44,037 nt of DNA from Nitrospirales bacterium (GTDB lineage Bacteria; Nitrospirota; Nitrospiria; Nitrospirales; UBA8639), in NCBI GenBank assembly GCA_021604105.1, contig BQIW01000032.1, positions 1-44,037 of the forward strand, given 5' to 3'. Positions 32,342 through 41,431 of this stretch are shown here, in pieces. The notes under the pieces are model-generated. The model was not told the DNA's origin and did no database searches. It saw only the letters and a program-made list of their open reading frames with translations. The translations under genes were made by a program, and so were the position numbers. The number at the start of each line of letters is the position of its first letter. Within the stretch, counting starts at the first letter, position 1.

Positions 32342-33820
32342 TTGCTGCGAATTCTTGGAACGGAAACTGAATTCGGGATTATTTCTCGCTCCCCAAGCCA
32401 CCCTGATCCCGTAGAGAATTCCCTTCGGTTAATCAGTCACTGTCCCTATCTCCCCGCTCCCACCGCTCTATGGGATTACGAAAATGAAAATCCCTTTTGG
32501 GATGCGCGTGGGTTTCCGGTCGAAGGCGAACCCGAACGACCAAGCGCCACCTATAATCGTCAACTCAATAAAGTATTGCCGAATGCCGGTCGTCTCTACG
32601 TCGATGGCGCTCATCCGGAATATTCCACCCCCGAATGCAGCAATCCCCGGGAAGTGGTGGCCTATGAACGTGCTGGGGACCATATTGTAGCCGAGTGCTT
32701 GGCTCGGCTGAACCACAGTATGGGAGAAGAGAATTTTCTGGTTTACCGCAACAACTCAGACGGGAAAGGAAACAGCTTCGGATACCACGAAAACTATATT
32801 TTGTCCCGCCGGATTCCATTCGAGCAGGTTGCCAACGTTCTTCTTCCCTTCTTTGTTTCACGCCCCATCTATTGTGGTGCAGGAAAAGTCGGAGCCGAAA
32901 ACGGCACGGATCCTATTCACTATCAAATTTCACAACGGGCAGATTTTTTTGAATGCCTGCTTGATCTTAATACAATGGTCAACCGTCCCATCATTAATAC
33001 CCGTGATGAGCCCCATGCCAATCAAACCGACTACCGACGTCTTCACGTCATCGTGGGTGATGCCAATATGTCCGAAGTCTCCACCTTCCTGAAAGTCGGC
33101 ACTACCGCCATTGTCATGGAAATACTGGAACAGCAAGGGCTCCTCCCTGCCATTGAGTTGACCGATCCCGTCAAGGCTATCAAGGCGGTATCTCGAGATC
33201 TGACGATGAAAACTTCGCTTCCGTTAACCAATGGGCAACATACCACCGCCATCGCAATTCAGCGGGCCTTTCTGCAATCAGCCCATGACTTCTATCGAAC
33301 CAGAGAGATCTCCCCTATCACCAAAGAGGTGCTTGTCCGATGGGAATCCACCCTCGATAGCTTGGAGCGGGATCCCTTTGAGCTTCGGCGAGAAGTCGAT
33401 TGGGTCGCCAAACACGCATTAATTCAATCCTACATAGACCGCAAGCACTGTTCCTGGAAGGATCCTAGAGTGGCCATGATGGACTTACAGTATCACGACG
33501 TGCGACCAACCAAAGGGCTGTACTATACCTTGGAGCGGACGGGACAAATCGAACGGTTGACTCTCGAGCAGGAAGTCCAACGTGCTCGCCAGACTGCACC
33601 GGATTTCACACGGGCATATTTTCGAGGTCAATGTTTAAAACACCTGACAGGCCAGGTGTACGGCGTGAGTTGGACGTCCGTTCTTCTTCATACCGCAAAT
33701 TCTACCATTAAGCGTATTCCACTGATGGATCCTTATCGAGGCACCCAACAGCTCACGCAAGAATTGTTTAGGGACATTACCTCTGCGGATCAGTTATTAT
33801 CCCGACTCGTGAAGTCTTGA
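32342..33820 (+). CDS. dop: Pup deamidase/depupylase Dop
   Basis: 492 residues from TTG, with TGAGG 5 bases upstream. A glutamine-synthetase-like fold: ILGTEVEYG-type start (RILGTETEFGIISRS), AGRLYVDGAHPEYSTPEC with the catalytic Asp88, VYRNNSDGKGNSFGYHENYILSR, IINTRDEPHANQTDYRRLHVIVGDANMSE. The DGKGxSxGxHENY pattern and the insertion after LWDYENENP separate it from PafA. Dop deamidates the modifier's terminal Gln and removes modifier from substrates. If the modifier already ends in Glu only the second role remains. It is 30 bases after arc. Confidence 0.94.
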   Translation: MLRILGTETEFGIISRSPSHPDPVENSLRLISHCPYLPAPTALWDYENENPFWDARGFPVEGEPERPSATYNRQLNKVLPNAGRLYVDGAHPEYSTPECSNPREVVAYERAGDHIVAECLARLNHSMGEENFLVYRNNSDGKGNSFGYHENYILSRRIPFEQVANVLLPFFVSRPIYCGAGKVGAENGTDPIHYQISQRADFFECLLDLNTMVNRPIINTRDEPHANQTDYRRLHVIVGDANMSEVSTFLKVGTTAIVMEILEQQGLLPAIELTDPVKAIKAVSRDLTMKTSLPLTNGQHTTAIAIQRAFLQSAHDFYRTREISPITKEVLVRWESTLDSLERDPFELRREVDWVAKHALIQSYIDRKHCSWKDPRVAMMDLQYHDVRPTKGLYYTLERTGQIERLTLEQEVQRARQTAPDFTRAYFRGQCLKHLTGQVYGVSWTSVLLHTANSTIKRIPLMDPYRGTQQLTQELFRDITSADQLLSRLVKS

Positions 33821-33862
33821 ATGAAACAGGGAAGCCAGTCGGTCAGGCAACATTGAGGTCGC

Positions 33863-34705
33863 ATGAATTCTGAAAACGTCTCCTTTCCAAACTTCTCAAC
33901 TGACCCGTGTTCCAGTTTTTACCAATACCTCACCTCCCAACGACCCGACTTACTTCCCATGGCTCGGTGGGGAAACTCACTCCCCCATGAAGGCCAAACA
34001 GACCCTTCGTTGATATCTACCAGACATCTTCCCTGGCCACACGGCACAACAGTTCTCGCCTTTACCTATGATAAAGGAGTCCTTATCGCCGGAGACCGTC
34101 GCGCCACCGAAGGATTTCAAATCGCCGCCAATCGAATGGAAAAGGTCTTTCAAACCGATGGCTTTTCTGCCATGGCCATAGCAGGCGCTGCAGGGCCTTG
34201 TGTGGAAATGGCAAAACTATTCCGCATCGAATTGGAACATTATGAAAAACTTGACGGACAACCCTTAACCTGTGAGGGAAAAGCCAATAGGCTTGGGCAC
34301 ATGGTAAAGGCCAATTTCCCCATGGTCTTACATGGACTCGTAGTCATTCCCCTGTTTGTCGGCTATGACCACAAACGAGAAATTGGTCGGCTCTTCAAAT
34401 ATGACATAACGGGAGGACGCTACGAGGACACGGATTTTCACGCCGTCGGCTCAGGTGGGAAAGATGCTCGATCAACCCTCAAAGAATATTTCCGGAAAAG
34501 CTTACCAGAAGATACGGCGGTCAAAGTGGCCCTTCGCGCGCTATTCAATGCCGCCGATGAGGATGTCGGAACCGGGGGACCAGACTTGGTCCGACGGATC
34601 TTCCCGACCGTCAAATTAGTTGATTCCGGAGGTGTTCGGGATGTGGATGACACCCAATTAGCGGAAGTGTGCGAAGCATTAGTGAACCGGAAACAGGAGA
34701 CCTAA
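33863..34705 (+). CDS. prcB: 20S proteasome beta subunit PrcB
   Basis: 280 residues. A 61-residue propeptide ends in PWPHG and the mature enzyme starts at Thr62, the catalytic threonine, in TTVLAFTYDKGVLIAGDRRATEG. The Asp and Lys equivalents of the active site are AGDRR and the Lys of RMEKVF. SGGKDARSTLKEYF and DVGTGGPDLVRRIFPTV follow. It forms the inner rings of the proteolytic chamber. TTGAGG precedes the ATG. It is 42 bases after dop; in actinobacteria pup sits in this gap, but there is no room for it here. Confidence 0.95.
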   Translation: MNSENVSFPNFSTDPCSSFYQYLTSQRPDLLPMARWGNSLPHEGQTDPSLISTRHLPWPHGTTVLAFTYDKGVLIAGDRRATEGFQIAANRMEKVFQTDGFSAMAIAGAAGPCVEMAKLFRIELEHYEKLDGQPLTCEGKANRLGHMVKANFPMVLHGLVVIPLFVGYDHKREIGRLFKYDITGGRYEDTDFHAVGSGGKDARSTLKEYFRKSLPEDTAVKVALRALFNAADEDVGTGGPDLVRRIFPTVKLVDSGGVRDVDDTQLAEVCEALVNRKQET

Positions 34706-34708
34706 ACC

Positions 34709-35392
34709 GTGGCCCTGCCCTATTACGTTTCTCCCGAACAGATGATGCAGGACCGGGCGGAATATGCCAAAAAAGGCATCGCCAAAGGCCGATCTATCAT
34801 TGCCATGGAATATTCAGATGGCGTCCTGTTTGTCGCCGACAACCCCAGTGCCTCTCTGTTTAAAATTTCTGAGATCTATGACAGCATCGCATTTTCCGGC
34901 GCCGGGAGATACAGTGAATTTGAAAATCTCCGAAAAGCCGGCATTCAACATGCCGACGTCAAAGGGATGATGTATAGCCGTGAAGATGTGACCGCACGAT
35001 CACTGGCAAATGGCTATTCACAAATTCTCGGTACGCTCTTCAGCCAGGAAATGAAACCTTACGAAGTGGAACTCCTGTTGGCTCAAGTCGGTGAGACACC
35101 AGAGCGCAATGAGTTATATCGCATCTCTTTTGATGGGAGTATTGTGGATGAACGAAAATTCACCGCCATTGGAGGACGATCTGAGTCAATCTTAACCCTG
35201 CTCAGAAAAGAAATCCCTCAGACTTGCCCATCCCTCAAAGAAGCCTTAACACTGTGCCAACACGCGTTTGAACATGGCGCGGATCCTCGATCAAACTTAG
35301 AAGGCTTGGAAGTCGCGCTCTTAGACCGCACTCGAATAGGTCGAAGATTTCGGCGAGTGCCGATTCTCGAAGCTACTCAAATTCTCTCATAA
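34709..35392 (+). CDS. prcA: 20S proteasome alpha subunit PrcA
   Basis: 227 residues from a GTG with CAGGAG 9 bases before it and 3 bases after prcB. The N-terminus ALPYYVSPEQMMQDRAEYAKKGIAKGRSIIAMEYSDGVLFVADNPS is typical of actinobacterial-type PrcA (gate region), followed by GAGRYSEFENLRKAGIQHAD, KPYEVELLLAQVG and LYRISFDGSI. It forms the outer rings and the ARC docking site. It has no catalytic Thr, as expected. Shorter than the mycobacterial protein at the C-terminus. Confidence 0.95.
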   Translation: MALPYYVSPEQMMQDRAEYAKKGIAKGRSIIAMEYSDGVLFVADNPSASLFKISEIYDSIAFSGAGRYSEFENLRKAGIQHADVKGMMYSREDVTARSLANGYSQILGTLFSQEMKPYEVELLLAQVGETPERNELYRISFDGSIVDERKFTAIGGRSESILTLLRKEIPQTCPSLKEALTLCQHAFEHGADPRSNLEGLEVALLDRTRIGRRFRRVPILEATQILS

Positions 35393-35470
35393 CCCCCTGC
35401 TTTCCTCCCTCGCATTCAGTTGATCATTAGCTGATCTGGGTGTATTCTGAGTAAGAGATTCATTGAAAAA

Positions 35471-35638
35471 ATGCCCATTTTTCCCAGCGTGATCCATTTC
35501 CAAAACCCGGAAGATAGAAACACTCAAAAAGGGCTATTCAAGCAGACCGAGGGACTTGATGATGATTGTTATCATTTGACGATCAGGCCCTTTAAGGAGA
35601 ATGAGTCCGGTGGTAAACATGGGACAACATGCTCTTAA
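35471..35638 (+). CDS. Unassigned 55-residue ORF between prcA and pafA
   Basis: The only open frame above 50 codons in the 276-base gap between prcA and pafA. It starts MPIFPSVIHFQNPEDRNTQK, is charged and polar with an acidic patch (EGLDDD), and ends FKENESGGKHGTTCS. A Gly-Gly nine residues from the end faintly recalls ubiquitin-like modifiers, but it does not match Pup (usual end GGQ or GGE) or the UBact pattern I know, and no good ribosome-binding site precedes it (AAGAG at 35452, 14 bases away). It may be chance. It is listed because a modifier gene is expected here and nothing better is visible. Confidence 0.2.
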   Translation: MPIFPSVIHFQNPEDRNTQKGLFKQTEGLDDDCYHLTIRPFKENESGGKHGTTCS

Positions 35639-35668
35639 AAAGCCTCAGAAGAGAGAGAGGGGCGGGGT

Positions 35669-37045
35669 ATGATAAAACGCATTGTTGGCCTCGAGAGTGA
35701 ATATGGCCTGACATTTTCACCAAATGGACGGGTCTACCTTCCTATTGAAAAAATCCTTGGGTACATTTTTGAGGGTCTCATCCCCAATAGCTGGCCGTCC
35801 AACGCTTTTCTCACGAATGGGGCGCGTTTCTACCAGGACACGGGCTGCCATCCAGAATACTCCACCCCCGAATGCGACGACCTGCTTGACTTGATCATCC
35901 ACGATAAAGCCGGTGAGCGGATCCTGGAAAGTTGCCTGCCTATTGCCGAGGAGCGCTTGCGCGAGGAAGGACTGTCGGGCGAGATCTTTATTTTCAAAAA
36001 CAATACCGATTCCCTCGGCAACACGTATGGCTGCCATGAAAACTTCCTCATGCGCCGTGATGTCGATTTCTGGAAAGTCAGCGAACAACTCATCCCCTTT
36101 TTCGTCACTCGTCAAATTTTCTCCGGGGCCGGAAAAATATTGAAAGTATCCGGAAGATCCCAATATTTTATCTCCCAACGGGCGCAACATATCCATGAAA
36201 AAACTTCTTCCTCGACAACGTCGTCCCGAAGCATTATCAATACACGTGACGAGCCTCATGCTGATGCCGAAAAATACCGTCGACTTCATATTATTCTCGG
36301 CGATTCCAATATGTCGGAATTTTCCACCTACTTAAAAGTAGGAACCGCCATGATCGTCCTCTCAATGATCGAAGACGGATTCACCATTCCGCATATTGAG
36401 TTAGAGGAACCAGTCAAGGCGATTCGAGACATCTCTCGAGATCCCACTCTGAAAAAAACAGTCAAACTTGAAGACGGAAGCAATCTGACCGCATTGGAAA
36501 TACAACAAACATTCTGGGAACGGGCGGGTGAATATTTAGCTTTGCAGCCTCCCAACAAAGTCATGGCAGAGGTGCATTATGAATGGGGTCGAGTGTTGAA
36601 GATGCTGAAGACCTCCCCTATGGCACTCGTCCGCGAAATCGACTGGATCACCAAGCAATGGATTCTCGAAAATTACATGGCCACAAAATCTTGTGGATGG
36701 GATGACCCCCGATTAGGCATGATGGATTTGCAATATCATGACATCAACCGGCAACGAAGCCTGTTTCATCTTCTGGCAGAACGTAATCACATTCGAAAAA
36801 TGATCGATGAGGATGCCATTGAACAGGCCAAAACGGTTCCTCCTCAAACCACACGAGCAAAAGTGCGAGGAGATTTCATCCGATTTGCCCGTGCAAAAAA
36901 TCGGTCGTATACTGTGGATTGGACCTATCTCAAACTGAACGGGTACTGGGAAGAAACTATTTTGTGCATGGACCCTTTTTGTCCTTTCAATCGACGCGTA
37001 GAAGAATTGCTCAGCCAGGTTCCTCATAATCGGCTCTTCCCATGA
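35669..37045 (+). CDS. pafA: Pup--protein ligase PafA
   Basis: 458 residues. MIKRIVGLESEYGLTF, GARFYQDTGCHPEYSTPECD with catalytic Asp57, FIFKNNTDSLGNTYGCHENFLMRR, IINTRDEPHADAEKYRRLHIILGDSNMSE, and the C-terminal TTRAKVRGDFIRFARAKNRSYTVDWTYLKLNG. FKNNTDSxGNxYGCHEN is the PafA (not Dop) version. It joins the modifier's C-terminal Glu to substrate lysines using ATP. A GAGAGAGAGGGG ribosome site precedes the ATG. The stop overlaps the next gene as ATGA. Confidence 0.95.
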   Translation: MIKRIVGLESEYGLTFSPNGRVYLPIEKILGYIFEGLIPNSWPSNAFLTNGARFYQDTGCHPEYSTPECDDLLDLIIHDKAGERILESCLPIAEERLREEGLSGEIFIFKNNTDSLGNTYGCHENFLMRRDVDFWKVSEQLIPFFVTRQIFSGAGKILKVSGRSQYFISQRAQHIHEKTSSSTTSSRSIINTRDEPHADAEKYRRLHIILGDSNMSEFSTYLKVGTAMIVLSMIEDGFTIPHIELEEPVKAIRDISRDPTLKKTVKLEDGSNLTALEIQQTFWERAGEYLALQPPNKVMAEVHYEWGRVLKMLKTSPMALVREIDWITKQWILENYMATKSCGWDDPRLGMMDLQYHDINRQRSLFHLLAERNHIRKMIDEDAIEQAKTVPPQTTRAKVRGDFIRFARAKNRSYTVDWTYLKLNGYWEETILCMDPFCPFNRRVEELLSQVPHNRLFP

Positions 37046-37953
37046 TGAGTTTATTTTCCCCACGTCATCCTTCAGCCTCATGGAAAGTCCTGTTTGTCGT
37101 TAGCCTGCTGCTTGCCAGCATTTTTCCTATTCAGATCGTTCCGAGTGCCGAACGGAACCGACCGGGTGCTAATGGCCATATCAGCGGAAAGCAGGGTCAA
37201 GCCCTCTGGATCGACGTGCCGATATCTCAACCTAAAGCCAAAGTGAGCGGCCTATTTCTCAAACGGAAGATTCCCTTCTTCCAACATGGCGATGCCCACT
37301 TTGCAGGCATAGTCGGAATCGATATGGAAGATCCACCGGGAATTCAGGAGTTAAGTATTACGGTCCATTCCGACTCCGGACCGGATCATCTCAGCTACTC
37401 CGTCTTAATCATCAAAGAAGATTATACCGTCCAACACCTCACTCTCCCGAAGAATACCGTGGATCTTGACGCCAAAACATTAAAACGCGTTCGAGAAGAA
37501 AAGAAAGAATTGACAGAAGCCTTTCACCATGTAAGCGCACATCCTTTATGGGACGGTCCGTTTATTGAGCCTGTAAATGGGAAAGTCACCGGAGTCTTTG
37601 GCAGTCGTCGAGTGATTAATGGTCAACCCAGAAAACCCCACTCAGGAGAAGATATCGCGGCGCCAAGAGGTACTCCGGTTCAAGCCATTAACAAAGGCAT
37701 CGTCGTGAAAACCGTCGATCACTTCTTCTCCGGAAAGGGTGTGGTCCTGGACCATGGGGTAGGCCTGTTTTCCATGTACTTTCACCTCTCAGAGATCGAT
37801 GTCACTTCCGGCCAAACCATTCAGAAAGGAGAAGCGTTAGGCAAAGTCGGAGCCACAGGAAGAGCCACTGGCCCGCACCTCCATTGGGGCATTCGCTTGA
37901 ATGGCTCTCGAATCAACCCATACGAACTGACCGCTCTCCCCATATCAAATTGA
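37042..37953 (+). CDS. Secreted M23 metallopeptidase coupled to pafA
   Basis: 303 residues. A signal peptide (VLFVVSLLLASIFPIQIVPSA) is followed by an Ig-like beta domain (about 50-135) of the kind found in stalked M23 peptidases, then a LytM fold with intact zinc ligands: His200 and Asp204 in KPHSGEDIAAPRGTPV, and His279/His281 in GPHLHWGIR. It should cut peptidoglycan cross-links in the periplasm, unlike the degenerate EnvC-like protein of this window. The start overlaps the pafA stop (ATGA), so it is translated from the proteasome transcript, although its role is in the wall. Confidence 0.9.
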   Translation: MMSLFSPRHPSASWKVLFVVSLLLASIFPIQIVPSAERNRPGANGHISGKQGQALWIDVPISQPKAKVSGLFLKRKIPFFQHGDAHFAGIVGIDMEDPPGIQELSITVHSDSGPDHLSYSVLIIKEDYTVQHLTLPKNTVDLDAKTLKRVREEKKELTEAFHHVSAHPLWDGPFIEPVNGKVTGVFGSRRVINGQPRKPHSGEDIAAPRGTPVQAINKGIVVKTVDHFFSGKGVVLDHGVGLFSMYFHLSEIDVTSGQTIQKGEALGKVGATGRATGPHLHWGIRLNGSRINPYELTALPISN

Positions 37954-38069
37954 TTAAAGGACTCCGGTACGTTTGGTCTTGCTCTGCTTCGCCTGACTCA
38001 GTATAAACCGTCTCCTCTTCTTATAGGCATCGGATTCATTTCGATTACCGGAAAATAAACTCCCGTCTC

Positions 38070-38627
38070 ATGCGATATATTTGTGTTTTTTGCGGCTCCA
38101 GCATTGGGAACAACCCAGAATTTACCAATATGGCTCAGCGGTTGGGTCATGCGCTTGTCCAACAAAGAATGGGGTTGGTTTATGGTGGCGGGAACATTGG
38201 CCTGATGGGCATACTGGCATCAACCGTACTGAAGGAAGGCGGGACCGTTATCGGAGTTATTCCCAAACACCTGGCAGAGAAGGAACTCCTACATCAGGAA
38301 CTCACAGCTACGCATATCGTGAACACCATGCACGAACGAAAAACCCTCATGGCAGATCTATCAGCCGGATTCATCACCTTACCCGGTGGATTTGGAACAT
38401 TGGAAGAATGTTGCGAGATGGTAACCTGGGCGCAGTTAAAACTTCACCACAAGCCCTGCGGTCTGCTGAATTGCTTTGGGTTTTTTGATGGTCTGTTGAA
38501 ATTTTTCGACCACCAAGTCCAAGAAGGGTTCCTCATCCCGGCCAACAGGGCGTTACTCCTGGAAGCCACTACTCCAGAAGACCTGCTGACCCTCGTCCTG
38601 GACAGACTCGAGCCTGATGTCCGCTAA
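38070..38627 (+). CDS. LOG family nucleoside-5'-monophosphate phosphoribohydrolase
   Basis: 185 residues of the TIGR00730/LOG family: RYICVFCGSSIGNNPEF, GLVYGGGNIGLMGILAS, VIGVIPKHLAEKEL, MHERKTLMADLSAGFITLPGGFGTLEECCEMVTW with the diagnostic PGGxGTxxE motif near 106-114. Such enzymes release free base from cytokinin or other nucleoside monophosphates; in bacteria the usual substrate is often AMP. The gene is 116 bases after the M23 gene with no notable regulatory site between them. Confidence 0.92.
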   Translation: MRYICVFCGSSIGNNPEFTNMAQRLGHALVQQRMGLVYGGGNIGLMGILASTVLKEGGTVIGVIPKHLAEKELLHQELTATHIVNTMHERKTLMADLSAGFITLPGGFGTLEECCEMVTWAQLKLHHKPCGLLNCFGFFDGLLKFFDHQVQEGFLIPANRALLLEATTPEDLLTLVLDRLEPDVR

Positions 38628-38639
38628 CCAGCCTCCGGC

Positions 38640-39479
38640 TTAATAGGCCGAAGGTCTGGAAAGGGGACGATTGGTCATCAATTCCATCGCACGAAGATTA
38701 TCAAACGAAAACCCGCCATCCCCCATTACAACCAATCCCAATTTGCCCTTTTTGAATGATTGATCGTAGACATCAAGGATCAGGTGGTTATCAAAAGAGG
38801 TTTCGGTAAATTCCTTACTGATAATGGTATTTCGTTGAATCCGGAGAGAGTGCCAATCACCGGATCGAGGGATCAAGGCTTCCCTCCCTAATTCGGTTGG
38901 TTGCCCATCCTTGACGACATAAGCCACAACCTCGCTTGTTCCGGGATCAACAACAGTGGCATAGAAATTTTTATCATCTTGGATCCCATATGCCAACCCG
39001 GCTTTCCCGGACGGTGTTCCCAGATTAAGCTTTAACCGGACTGAAAGATCCACATATTCAACCACAACGTCTTCTGCAATCAGTAACTGGTAGCACCAAT
39101 CCTCACCACACTGCAAACGTTGCTTTACCAATTGAGACGGACTGGGAGCGGTGCTATCTTCTTTGACTGACCATTCCCCTTTTCCTGAAGATCCACCAAA
39201 AACCTCCGTAAAGCCCTTAGGCAAGCCACTACGTGACGATTCATCAAAATTCCATTCTTGGTAAAGAGGGGGGGTGGTTTTATGAAACGGCTTGGGAAGC
39301 TCCTGAGGTGGCTCCTCCGAATATCCCACGGAAGGCCCCATCAGAAAACCACTCAGGGCCATCACCAACCCCAATCCTCCATAGAAGCCAAATGGCTTTT
39401 GTTTGCCGGTACCCCATTGACCAGACAATCGACTTGACAAAAAATGCTTCGCAAACGAACTCAATTCCTTGTGTTTCAT
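38640..39479 (-). CDS. Secreted protein, possible DUF1080/LamG-like beta-sandwich
   Basis: 279 residues. A leader (GFYGGLGLVMALSGFLMGPSVGYSE, about 29-55) suggests export. The rest is beta-rich: EWNFDESSRSGLPKGFTEVFGG, EYVDLSVRLKLNLGTPSGKAGLAYGIQDDKNFYATVV, GDWHSLRIQR and GKLGLVVMGDGGFSFDNLRAMEL. The NFYAxVVD and GxxGLVxxGxxxxxFDNxR features are typical of concanavalin-like DUF1080 domains that bind or process sugars. I do not know its substrate. Convergent with the LOG gene, 12 bases apart. Start 39479 gives better ribosome-site spacing than 39485. Confidence 0.55.
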   Translation of the reverse strand: MKHKELSSFAKHFLSSRLSGQWGTGKQKPFGFYGGLGLVMALSGFLMGPSVGYSEEPPQELPKPFHKTTPPLYQEWNFDESSRSGLPKGFTEVFGGSSGKGEWSVKEDSTAPSPSQLVKQRLQCGEDWCYQLLIAEDVVVEYVDLSVRLKLNLGTPSGKAGLAYGIQDDKNFYATVVDPGTSEVVAYVVKDGQPTELGREALIPRSGDWHSLRIQRNTIISKEFTETSFDNHLILDVYDQSFKKGKLGLVVMGDGGFSFDNLRAMELMTNRPLSRPSAY

Positions 39480-39824
39480 AATCATCCCTACCCCAAAAAG
39501 ACATGAATATTAAGTAGCCGGAAAACCCATAGCGCTTAGGATGATACGCATTCTCATCGGAGGTCCACAACCCCTTTTGGCCGTCAAGACCGGGCACCAT
39601 CACCCGCCTGCCAACCTCACGATGCACTCAGGTTCTGACAAGAACAATTCATGAGCCCCTTCCCGTTTCCCACAGGACCGCGGATAACATTCAGGTGGCC
39701 CAGGAAAACACAAATGCCATCCTTTCTGTCTAACCATTTTCCAGAAAAAATTGCAGAAAAAATCAAGCTTTGATAGGTTCAATCTGGCGTTGGTCTCCTG
39801 GACATCTGAATCAAAAAAACAGAT
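39480..39824. other. Divergent intergenic region before the efflux operon
   Basis: 345 bases between the secreted protein gene and the TolC-type gene. Contains several short shadow frames but nothing with a family match. It probably holds promoters for both flanking genes; I cannot point to convincing -35/-10 pairs. Confidence 0.5.
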
Positions 39825-41420
39825 ATGCGCTGGACCACCATATTCCAAGCTGGAACTGGACTGGCTTTTTTGGCCGTGCTTTTCCTCAACGAACTCATGT
39901 GGCCACACAGTAGTGAGGGCCGTTCCCCCAGACCCGTAGAGACGGAAGAATGGTCCTTCCAGGAACTCCTGCCATCTGACTCCGTCATCACGCTGACGTT
40001 GCAGGAAGCCGTCATGGAAGCATTAGAACATAATTTGGACATTCAAGTGAGCCGACACACTAGAGATCTTCGACTCACCGACATTGTCTTTCAACAGGCA
40101 CAATTTGACCCCACGGTTGAGCTCGCCGGACGGTACGACCGGACAATCGTTCCACTCAATAGGCCCATATTCGGCCTTGGAGGGGTCTCGGTGGGTTCGA
40201 TTCCAGACACCTTTGACCAAAATGAAACAAACTTCAGTCTGGGATTAAATCAAAAGTTGCTGACCGGCGGATCGTACGATCTGACCTTTGATACAAATAG
40301 AAATTCCGTAGCCGGATCAACCAGCTTTCTTTTCAACCCGGCCTATTCAAGCAATATACTCTTTAATCTGACGCAACCACTTCTTCGCAACTTCGGCCCT
40401 TCGATCAACAACATACAAATTACGCTCGCACAAAACGCAGCTGATGTGGAACAACTGACACTCCTTAACCAGATCCTGTCAGTGATCGCCCAGGTCGAGC
40501 AAGCATATTGGGAACTTGTCTTTGCCCGGGAGAATTTAAAGGTCGCTCGCGCGACCTTACAGGCCGCAGAAGAATTGCTCGCCAGCAATCGCGCAAAGGT
40601 TAAAGCCGGGGTGATGGCCGATGTAGAGGTCCTTCAGGCTCAGGCAGGGGTAGCCAACCAGATCGAACAAATTTTGCTGGCAAAAAAAACCGTCATGGAT
40701 CAGGAAGACCAACTTCGGCTCCTCCTCAGTAAATCGGAATTGAAGCTGACCCAAACCACACCTATCGTCCCACTCGACCCACCCATTCAACATCTTCAGG
40801 AAACCCCGCTCAAAGAAAACCTGGAGGTAGCATTCGAGCACCGTCCGGACATTCTTCAAGCCAAAAAGAATATTGAAACATCCAACGTCAATACCCGCTT
40901 TGCCAAAAATCAGCTTCTACCCGACCTCTCGTTTCAGGGAACTCTCGGTCTTAGCGGACTGGGGAAAACCCCCCGGGATGACTGGGATCGTTTAGGCAGC
41001 ACGGATTTTTATAACATGGGAGGAGGACTCGTCCTCAGCTACCCCATTGGAAACCGCTCAGCGCAGAGTCAATATCAACGCCGGATCCTGGAAACTCAAC
41101 AAAGCCAGGTCTCTCTTCTACGTGTTCGCCAACAAATCATCCTGGATGTCAAAGAAGCCATCCGTCAGGTACAGACGAGCTTCAAGCGCACCAGAACGAA
41201 TCAAACGGCTCGCCAATTGTCCGAAAGGCAACTTAACGCAGAGCAGGAACGCCTCAATCTCGGGCTCAGCACCACTCGATTAGTTTTAGAATTTCAACGG
41301 GATCTTCGAATAGCTCGAGGGAGGGAATTACGAGCCATTCTGGACTATAACCAATCATTATCACGTCTTCGCCTCGTCACCGCCTCTACACTCGATCATT
41401 ACAACATTGAAATTCAGTAA
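39825..41420 (+). CDS. TolC-family outer-membrane efflux channel
   Basis: 531 residues. A signal peptide (GTGLAFLAVLFLNELMWP) precedes the TolC fold, two OEP repeats: ITLTLQEAVMEALEHNLDIQVSRHTRDLRLTDIVFQQAQFDP and LEVAFEHRPDILQAKKNIETSNVNTRFAKNQLLPDLSFQGTLG. Long helices such as ILSVIAQVEQAYWELVFARENLKVARATLQAAEELLASNRAKVKAGVMADVEVLQAQAG match the alpha-barrel. It forms the exit duct of the tripartite pump with the two genes that follow. No strong ribosome site is visible. Confidence 0.88.
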   Translation: MRWTTIFQAGTGLAFLAVLFLNELMWPHSSEGRSPRPVETEEWSFQELLPSDSVITLTLQEAVMEALEHNLDIQVSRHTRDLRLTDIVFQQAQFDPTVELAGRYDRTIVPLNRPIFGLGGVSVGSIPDTFDQNETNFSLGLNQKLLTGGSYDLTFDTNRNSVAGSTSFLFNPAYSSNILFNLTQPLLRNFGPSINNIQITLAQNAADVEQLTLLNQILSVIAQVEQAYWELVFARENLKVARATLQAAEELLASNRAKVKAGVMADVEVLQAQAGVANQIEQILLAKKTVMDQEDQLRLLLSKSELKLTQTTPIVPLDPPIQHLQETPLKENLEVAFEHRPDILQAKKNIETSNVNTRFAKNQLLPDLSFQGTLGLSGLGKTPRDDWDRLGSTDFYNMGGGLVLSYPIGNRSAQSQYQRRILETQQSQVSLLRVRQQIILDVKEAIRQVQTSFKRTRTNQTARQLSERQLNAEQERLNLGLSTTRLVLEFQRDLRIARGRELRAILDYNQSLSRLRLVTASTLDHYNIEIQ

Positions 41421-41431
41421 AGAAAAAATGA

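Noticed and set aside
33821..33862. Possible Pup gene between dop and prcB
   Set aside because: Only 42 bases; the frame starting ATG at 33821 encodes just 11 codons and ends in QH.
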